From: Kordiimonadales bacterium
Lineage (GTDB): Bacteria; Pseudomonadota; Alphaproteobacteria; Sphingomonadales; Kordiimonadaceae
Assembly (NCBI GenBank): GCA_002401685.1
Contig: NVTU01000018.1
Location: forward strand, 20,469 to 55,937
Length of the DNA: 35,469 nt
Direction: 5' to 3'
A model generated the notes under the pieces. The model saw only the letters and a program-made list of their open reading frames with translations. It ran no database searches and had not been told where the DNA came from. Both the position numbers and the translations under genes were made by a program. The stretch's first letter is position 1, and each line of letters begins with the position of its first letter. This document shows, one piece after another, positions 30,812 to 35,469 of the stretch.

Positions 30812-31420
30812 ATGATTAAGCTTTTCTGGTGCCCACAAACAAGAGCAGCCCGCGCGCTGTGGATGATGGAAGAACTGGGTGTCGAGTATGAATTGGTTAA
30901 AACAGATATCCGGGCGGAAGAAGATCCAAATCGAGCTGAACTATTAACGGCAAGCCCCATGGGCAAAGTGCCAGCGTTGATTGACGGCGATGTTTTTATG
31001 TCTGAAACAGCAGCAATGTGCATATATTTGGCTGACCGGTATACTGATGCCGGCTTGGCTCCTAAGGTGGATGCTGCGGAGCGCGGCCAATATCTATACT
31101 GGATGTTTTATGTGCCGGGCGTTGTGGAGCCTGCAATGACTGAAAAGTTCAGCGGCGCGGAAGCGAATAAGTTTCGTAATGGCTGGGGCGATTTCACTTC
31201 AATGATTGAAACACTAGAAAAAGGACTTGGCGACAAAGAGTGGATGTTGGCAAGTGGCTTTAGTGCTGCCGATGTTATGCTTGGCTCTACTTGTTCTTTT
31301 ATGAAGCAGTTCGGTATGTTGCCTGACAGCGAGGCTTTAAATGCGTACGTTGAGCGCTGTAGTGCCCGTGTGGCACGCAGGCGGGCAGACGAAATTGAAG
31401 CAGACCACACCCAGACTTAG
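30812..31420 (+). CDS. Glutathione S-transferase family protein
   Basis: The 202-residue cytoplasmic protein has the thioredoxin-like GST N-terminal domain (MIKLFWCPQTRAARALWMME, 'EELGVEYELVKTDI', 'SPMGKVPALIDGDVFMSETA' with the glutathione-binding Glu/Ser at 'SET'). The helical C-terminal domain contains 'GFSAADVMLGSTCSFM', the usual GST 'SxAD' capping motif. GSTs conjugate or reduce electrophiles with glutathione; the substrate is unknown. The start ATG 30812 has AGGA 8 bp upstream. It follows a terminator, so it is its own unit. It adds to the oxidant/electrophile defence genes in this window. Confidence 0.93.
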   Translation: MIKLFWCPQTRAARALWMMEELGVEYELVKTDIRAEEDPNRAELLTASPMGKVPALIDGDVFMSETAAMCIYLADRYTDAGLAPKVDAAERGQYLYWMFYVPGVVEPAMTEKFSGAEANKFRNGWGDFTSMIETLEKGLGDKEWMLASGFSAADVMLGSTCSFMKQFGMLPDSEALNAYVERCSARVARRRADEIEADHTQT

Positions 31421-31544
31421 TGCAGCTGTGTTTTAGGCGGACATACCCTTTACCTGAAGCTTGTAATTTAGGCTGAAGCTGTGTGAAGTTGGCCGCATCA
31501 TCTGGCGGTACCTTTGAACTATTTTGAACGCCTTTAAGAGGCGC

Positions 31545-31814
31545 CTAAATGCGGTGTTTATTTTTGACAGAGGATGAGCATTTTGGGCATTTGAGTGAGC
31601 CGTTTCGGGCCGACATATAGCTACGAGGGCCAAGAGTAATAATTTCACCACACGGCACGCAGCGTCTTTTAGGCTTTGATACGATGAACAGGATATAGGG
31701 TAGGAAAAGAGCCATGGAGAGCGGAAGCGCAGCCGTTGCAGGCAAATAGAAATATGCTGCAGGCGCAAGCACAAGCAGACAGAATACCGCGACGTATTTT
31801 TCCCCGACAGACAT
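31545..31814 (-). CDS. Membrane protein with C-terminal zinc ribbon
   Basis: The 89-residue product has one or two hydrophobic helices (about residues 8-22 'AVFCLLVLAPAAYFY', and 28-46 'AALPLSMALFLPYILFIVS') and then a basic stretch. A likely cytoplasmic zinc ribbon follows, with CxxC at Cys52/Cys55 ('RRCVPCGE') and CxxC at Cys76/Cys79 ('KCPKCSS'). I do not know this family. The start ATG 31814 lies 8-10 bp after a GAGAGTG-type weak ribosome site. A pair of 17-bp direct repeats framed by an inverted repeat lies about 105 bp upstream (31920-31980) and may control it. A longer frame on the same strand to 31849 is not supported by composition. Confidence 0.7.
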   Translation of the reverse strand: MSVGEKYVAVFCLLVLAPAAYFYLPATAALPLSMALFLPYILFIVSKPKRRCVPCGEIITLGPRSYMSARNGSLKCPKCSSSVKNKHRI

Positions 31815-32336
31815 AACTTTTCACTCTCACTCATCTGCATTAGCCACAACTCAATGTTTTGGTTGGCTAACTACTTGGTCCTGTCCTTGATTGCCACACC
31901 TTATAAACCAATAAAGGTTAATGCTCCGACAAAAAAAACACGTTTGGCGTCAAGAAAAACACGTTTGGCGTGGGAGCATTGCCTATATATGGTCAACGCC
32001 CTGAAATGCCTAGGGTACAGAGGACTAAACTTTAGGATTACTCGTTGAATAATCGAGTTCTCAGCGATCAATCTGGCGGAAAGTACAGCGAATCGCAGAT
32101 AATATTTCGGTAGATTGGACATATTCACATCTGGAATGGTTAGAATGAATATTGCGCATTTTATTACTTACGTTAGGCGTCTCCACTGCCGTGAAGGGTT
32201 TGAATGGGATGCTGAACAGTAGGCAGTAATTATTGCGTGCTGTTCGGTGACTACATAAAAATATTCTGTTTGCTGGGCGCGTGTAAAGTGGCACAAGGTT
32301 AGACATTAACTTTGTGTGTTATTGAAGGAATAGTCG
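31815..32336. other. Intergenic region with framed direct repeats
   Basis: This divergent gap of 522 bp has no gene I can support. It contains the direct-repeat/inverted-repeat cluster at 31920-31980, a small ACTCG/CGAGT hairpin at 32039-32057, and otherwise AT-rich sequence. Promoters of both flanking genes must be here. Confidence 0.5.
31920..31980. repeat. Two 17-bp direct repeats inside an 8-bp inverted repeat
   Basis: AAAAACACGTTTGGCGT occurs at 31934-31950 and again, identical, at 31955-31971, a 21-bp period, about two helix turns. AATGCTCC (31920-31927) and GGAGCATT (31973-31980) form a perfect inverted repeat that frames both copies. Confidence 0.85.
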
Positions 32337-32942
32337 ATGCGTTTTATAGTGGTTATACTCTCGCTTTTGGTTGGTTTTTCGCAGGAGCTGAGGGCTCGCA
32401 GTTTTGATCAGGAGACGGGCAAACCTGTAGGAGTGCTAGATACACTCATGCAGCATTGCGGAAAAGCCTTTCTAGGGGAAGTGACACGGTACGGCACCAG
32501 TGACGATGCTTGGCGCAAGGCCAGGCTGATTATGCATATTCGCGACTGTTCAGACGGACAGATAAAAGTGCCTCTGCATGTTGGGGACGATAGGTCTCGC
32601 ATTTGGGTAATTAGCAAAACTGAAAATGGCCTACGGTTGAAGCATGATCACCGACACGCTGACGGTACCGAAGACGCAGTAACCCAGTACGGCGGCGAAA
32701 GCACTGCAGAAGCTGCGCAAACCGCGACTTTGGTATCGTTTCCCGTCGACCAGGAAAGCATTACGATGTTTAAGGACAATGGCCTGACAGCATCGGTGAG
32801 CAATGTCTGGCACATCAGCGTAACCGGCGATCTGTTTCATTACCGGTTAACACGGGAAAATCGCGACTTCATGGTCACATTTGATCTGTCAAAGCCGATT
32901 GACCTGCCGCCCGCCGCATGGGATTTGGCCAGCCCTCAATAA
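32337..32942 (+). CDS. Exported conserved protein of unknown function
   Basis: The 201-residue product has a signal peptide (MRFIVVILSLLVGFSQELRA) and a mature part with 'LDTLMQHCGKAFLGEVTRYG', 'LIMHIRDCSDGQIKVPLHVG', 'DDRSRIWVISKTENGLRLKH' and 'DHRHADGTEDAVTQYGG'. I have seen this same block pattern in uncharacterised proteins of proteobacteria, but no function is known to me. Two cysteines ('QHCGK' and 'RDCSD') could form a disulfide, and the HDHRHADG segment is His/Asp-rich and could bind metal. The start ATG 32337 has AAGGA about 7 bp upstream. It stands alone. Confidence 0.82.
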   Translation: MRFIVVILSLLVGFSQELRARSFDQETGKPVGVLDTLMQHCGKAFLGEVTRYGTSDDAWRKARLIMHIRDCSDGQIKVPLHVGDDRSRIWVISKTENGLRLKHDHRHADGTEDAVTQYGGESTAEAAQTATLVSFPVDQESITMFKDNGLTASVSNVWHISVTGDLFHYRLTRENRDFMVTFDLSKPIDLPPAAWDLASPQ

Positions 32943-33297
32943 GCGCTGGTCCGCTCTTACCTTTTGCCGTCATGTGGAGCCCACGCAGACGATATCCTGA
33001 TGTTCACCAGCATGACTCGGCTGCTGCCATAAGTATCAGTTCCGTCTGCGTCAATCCGGGGCATCCAAGATCGACGCTCAATATAGCTGGAGCTATGTCT
33101 CGGGCGCTATGCCGAGTGGTGCCGGCCTTGCTCGTTATTGCAGATGTGTAGAACGTTGCAGCCGCAGGTGTGGGTGCTTTGCGCTGAGGAGCTCTTCTGA
33201 ATACAAACCGCACAAAAAAAAGAGGCCCCGGAGAGAACCTCTTTTCTTACCACGCCATCCCTACACTGACGGTATGGATTTAAAACTGGGGGTGAGC
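32943..33297. other. Intergenic region, 3' side of two convergent genes
   Basis: This 355-bp gap lies between the convergent exported-protein and peroxiredoxin genes. Apart from the peroxiredoxin terminator (33214-33245) I see nothing convincing. Open frames of about 70 codons exist on both strands but lack ribosome sites and recognisable sequence; a decayed gene is possible. Confidence 0.45.
33214..33245 (-). terminator. Terminator of the peroxiredoxin gene
   Basis: On the minus strand AAAAGAGG pairs with CCTCTTTT around a 12-base loop, and the T-run continues (eight T in all), 53 bp beyond the stop codon. The complementary run on the plus strand is shorter. Confidence 0.88.
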
Positions 33298-33903
33298 CTA
33301 GAGCTCGTCAGCGTGCTTACCGAGATACTCAGCAACGCCAGCTGCGTCAGCTTTCATGCCTTCGTCGCCTTTGTTCCAGCCAGCAGGGCAAACTTCGCCG
33401 TGCTCTTGGTGGAACTGAAGGGCTTCAATAAGGCGTACAAATTCGTCAACATTACGGCCTAGTGGCAGGAAGTTTACATACTGGTGCCAAACCATGCCGT
33501 CTTTACCAATGATGAAAGTACCACGTAGGCTGATGCCGTCTTCTTCAATGAGAACATCATAGTCGCGAGCGATCTGTTTGGTCTTGTCAGCAACCATTGG
33601 GAAATCAACAGGGCCAAGTCCGCCTTGCTTGGTTGGTGTGTTGCGCCATGCAGCGTGCGTGTGCTCACTGTCGACAGACACAGCAACAACTTTAACGCCG
33701 AGCTCTTTAAATTTGTCCATGCGGTTATGGAACGCCAGAATTTCTGACGGGCAAACAAATGTGAAATCGAGCGGGTAGAAGAATACCAGACCGTAATCGT
33801 CGCCGATATATTCTTTAAGGTTAAAGGCACCGTTGATGCTGCCATCCGCCATTACGGCCGCTGCGGTGAAATCTGGTGCTGGTTTGCCTGCAAGTACAGC
33901 CAT
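33298..33903 (-). CDS. 2-Cys peroxiredoxin (AhpC/TSA family)
   Basis: This 201-residue cytoplasmic enzyme reduces hydrogen peroxide and organic peroxides. The peroxidatic Cys51 is in 'FYPLDFTFVCPSE' and the resolving Cys172 in 'HGEVCPAGW', the typical 2-Cys (Prx1/AhpC) arrangement. The protein ends with a helical tail 'AGVAEYLGKHADEL'. No ahpF is adjacent, so the reductant is more likely thioredoxin, and trxB is 6 kb away (inference). The start ATG 33903 has a strong AAGGAGG 6-7 bp upstream, suggesting high expression. The upstream gap shared with the AraC gene contains several palindromes that may be regulatory. Confidence 0.96.
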   Translation of the reverse strand: MAVLAGKPAPDFTAAAVMADGSINGAFNLKEYIGDDYGLVFFYPLDFTFVCPSEILAFHNRMDKFKELGVKVVAVSVDSEHTHAAWRNTPTKQGGLGPVDFPMVADKTKQIARDYDVLIEEDGISLRGTFIIGKDGMVWHQYVNFLPLGRNVDEFVRLIEALQFHQEHGEVCPAGWNKGDEGMKADAAGVAEYLGKHADEL

Positions 33904-34021
33904 CTAGGCCTCCTTATAAATGTTTTGTTACATATTAATTTGGCACGCCCAGAACTTTCGGGAAGGGCGGTGCTTTCTGAGCGCCACTTTATGCTTTTCC
34001 CGAATAAAAGCAACGGAAGTA

Positions 34022-34038
34022 GATCGATTTTATTGATC
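34022..34038. promoter_or_regulatory. 17-bp near-palindrome upstream of the peroxiredoxin gene
   Basis: GATCGATTTTATTGATC has 7-bp arms with one mismatch (GATCgAT/ATtGATC) and lies 119 bp upstream of the peroxiredoxin start, next to a possible plus-strand promoter. It may be an operator for either divergent gene. Confidence 0.35.
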
Positions 34039-34042
34039 GGTT

Positions 34043-34070
34043 TTGTCAATGAGTTGTGATTGAATATATC
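34043..34070 (+). promoter_or_regulatory. Possible sigma-70 promoter of the AraC gene
   Basis: TTGTCA (34043-34048), a 16-bp spacer and TATATC (34065-34070) resemble a housekeeping promoter. It would start transcription near 34077 and leave a leader of about 127 bases containing two hairpins. Confidence 0.35.
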
Positions 34071-34091
34071 GTCCAGCTATATGAGCTGGAC
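34071..34091. repeat. Perfect 8-bp inverted repeat at the AraC-gene leader start
   Basis: GTCCAGCT and AGCTGGAC pair perfectly over ATATG, just downstream of the possible promoter. A second perfect hairpin, CACCTG/CAGGTG, lies at 34146-34165. In RNA both would be in the 5' leader of the AraC gene. Confidence 0.6.
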
Positions 34092-34203
34092 TTTGGTGCA
34101 ATTTTTTAAATTCTGCATTTACGAGCGGTGTGTATCTTCTATAATCACCTGAAAATAAACAGGTGTTGGCCATGCACCTATTTTGGATCGAGGAGCTGGC
34201 CCG

Positions 34204-35283
34204 ATGATTGAAACCCTGGACACAGTCTTTAGAAACGCAGCCATTGGTATGTTTTTCTTCTTGGGACTTTTGATCCTGCGCGATTTTAAATTCAGGCTTA
34301 CCGCTATCCTTGGCTCGCTCGCATCCTTCACGGGCGCGTCTTATATGATGTGCAGCCATTCATCTTTTTGGTCTGCATTTGGCCCGCACGGCTTTACGTT
34401 TGGGATCGGCACCCTCTGTATTATGGGGCCGGTGACAGTGTGGCTGTTCACCTTGTCGCTCTTTCAGGATAATTTCCGTCTGAGACCCATGCACGCCTTC
34501 TATACCGCGCTTTATATCGCAATGAACCAGGTCCAATTTTCTTACGGTGAGAGTTTAAACCCTGACGTGAGATTTTTGATGGAGGTTGCTTACGCAGCTG
34601 TTCGCACCGGTTTTATCGCTCATATGCTGTATGTGGCGTGGCAAGGGCGTGGGGATGACCTTCTAGAAATACGTATTCGTTTTCGCTCAATCTATATCGG
34701 CCTTGTCGGTTTCGCGATCACAGCAATTTTCGTTTTCGAGACTTATTTTACCCACGAGCAATTGGAAAACCCCAAGGCTTTGCTGGTGCAGTCGGCCAGT
34801 ATGGCGGCGCTCGCCTTCACCATTATGTGGACCAATACACGCCTGCATAAGGGCATCTTGTTCGAGCCTGCTGTTCAGCCGAAGGATGAAGAGAGTATTT
34901 CTATATCGGCGCAAAAAGGTGATGCCAGTGAGCGGCACGATCTGACTGCGATTATGACTGCCGTGGTTGATGACAAGAAGTTCCTGTTGCCCGGCCTCAC
35001 AATCAGTACTTTGGCCTCAGAGGTTTCAATCCCCGAGCATAGGCTGCGTAGGCTTATTAACCGGCACATGGGCTACCGCAATTTCGCAGACTTCCTTAAT
35101 CATTACCGTATCGATGCCGCGAAGCTGAGGTTGGCGGACGCTGCCGAGCGGCACACGCAGGTTCTGGTGATTGCGATGGACCTGGGCTACGGGTCGCTGG
35201 GGCCCTTTAATCGGGCATTCAAAGAACGCACAGGCCAAACACCAACCGAATATCGCGGCGTATCGCTTGCCGAAAATGGATAA
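34204..35283 (+). CDS. Membrane-anchored AraC family regulator
   Basis: The 359-residue protein joins about six or seven N-terminal transmembrane helices (residues about 10-215, for example 'IGMFFFLGLLILRDF', 'FGIGTLCIMGPVTVWLFTL', 'GLVGFAITAIFVFETYF') to a C-terminal AraC DNA-binding domain (about residues 255-355). That domain contains both helix-turn-helix motifs ('LTISTLASEVSIPEHRLRRL' and 'VIAMDLGYGSLGPFNRAFKE', then 'RTGQTPTEYR'). It probably senses a signal at the membrane and controls genes directly. ATG 34204 has GGAG 8 bp upstream. Tandem 15-bp repeats before the next gene (35395-35439) could be its target. This architecture is known, but its ligand is not. Confidence 0.93.
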   Translation: MIETLDTVFRNAAIGMFFFLGLLILRDFKFRLTAILGSLASFTGASYMMCSHSSFWSAFGPHGFTFGIGTLCIMGPVTVWLFTLSLFQDNFRLRPMHAFYTALYIAMNQVQFSYGESLNPDVRFLMEVAYAAVRTGFIAHMLYVAWQGRGDDLLEIRIRFRSIYIGLVGFAITAIFVFETYFTHEQLENPKALLVQSASMAALAFTIMWTNTRLHKGILFEPAVQPKDEESISISAQKGDASERHDLTAIMTAVVDDKKFLLPGLTISTLASEVSIPEHRLRRLINRHMGYRNFADFLNHYRIDAAKLRLADAAERHTQVLVIAMDLGYGSLGPFNRAFKERTGQTPTEYRGVSLAENG

Positions 35284-35394
35284 CTCTCGCCGATATTGAA
35301 AAAACGTCGGCTGTTTTCGAATTAGGCGAGCAATCTCAGCCCCTTTTCACCAAGTTAGTCATAGAAAATAAAACGGCACGACAAAATCGAACGT

Positions 35395-35439
35395 CACGCC
35401 CAAGTTTATCACGCCCTAGTTTGTCAAGACCGCGAGTTT
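35395..35439. promoter_or_regulatory. Tandem 15-bp repeats in the leader of the last gene
   Basis: CACGCCCAAGTTTAT (35395-35409) is followed directly by CACGCCCTAGTTTGT (35410-35424), 13 of 15 identical, then a weak third copy CAAGACCGCGAGTTT (35425-35439). AraC proteins bind direct repeats, and the AraC gene ends 110 bp upstream, so these are candidate target sites. Confidence 0.6.
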
Positions 35440-35452
35440 GGAGAGAACGCCC

Positions 35453-35469
35453 ATGTTAGAAGCAATTGA
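35453..35469 (+). CDS. First codons of a gene running off the window
   Basis: ATG 35453 is preceded by GGAG with 9 bp spacing and begins MLEAI, then the window ends. Too short to identify. The position just after the tandem repeats and downstream of the AraC regulator suggests a regulated target gene. Confidence 0.5.

Noticed and set aside
33004-33213. 69-codon minus-strand frame, with an overlapping 77-codon plus-strand frame
   Set aside because: Neither has a ribosome site or recognisable family. Two open frames over the same bases without codon bias suggest non-coding or decayed sequence.
1-35469. tRNA, rRNA, CRISPR, insertion sequences or prophage genes
   Set aside because: I scanned gaps by eye for cloverleaf ends, repeat-spacer arrays and transposase motifs and found none. 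A covariance-model scan could still find a small RNA I missed.

Overview
This 35.5 kb window is dense, ordinary-looking bacterial chromosome. I see no insertion sequence, transposase, integrase, phage gene, CRISPR array, tRNA or rRNA. Gene content and order point to an alphaproteobacterium: ychF-pth-rplY, prs, pgeF, midA-like methyltransferase, lgt, ubiK, ybjN-like and proC lie in an order familiar from that class. A LysR regulator of the 'MDWDRLR' type sits near trxB, and msrPQ is present. A marine lineage such as Kordiimonadales is plausible, but this is inference from gene style only.

Layout. 1-5.3 kb: the 3' part of astB (arginine succinyltransferase pathway), msrP-msrQ (periplasmic methionine sulfoxide repair), a small lipoprotein and a MaoC-type hydratase on the other strand, then a DUF3108 protein. 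5.4-8.3 kb: an exported amidohydrolase with a strong terminator, a decayed or frameshifted small membrane-protein region, and a PaiB-like FMN-binding protein. 8.3-13.9 kb: minus-strand housekeeping genes ychF, pth, rplY, prs and pgeF, interrupted by one exported plus-strand protein. 13.9-17.5 kb: an insertion into the core order, made of an Old Yellow Enzyme gene, a divergent TetR regulator, and an exported metallopeptidase-like gene. 17.6-22.0 kb: midA and lgt on minus, ubiK, ybjN-like and proC on plus.

22.5-28.8 kb: an exported HEAT-repeat/cyclophilin fusion, a LysR regulator, a small winged-helix/HEAT two-gene unit, trxB, a four-helix membrane protein and an exported protein of unknown function. 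28.9-35.5 kb: a YfbK-type von Willebrand A lipoprotein, a glutathione S-transferase, a membrane zinc-ribbon protein, an exported conserved unknown, a 2-Cys peroxiredoxin, a membrane-anchored AraC regulator, and the first codons of one more gene.

Oxidative and electrophile defence recurs: MsrPQ, OYE/TetR, TrxB, GST and peroxiredoxin. The most unusual signals are mainly structural. A diverged 90-bp copy of the tetR-end/midA-end junction brackets the peptidase gene. There are five copies of a 15-bp unit after the ybjN-like gene, a pair of 17-bp direct repeats framed by an inverted repeat, and 15-bp tandem repeats in the leader of the last gene. The vWA lipoprotein carries a TonB-receptor-like 'VVTGS' segment. 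I did not find a convincing new multi-gene defence or mobile system.
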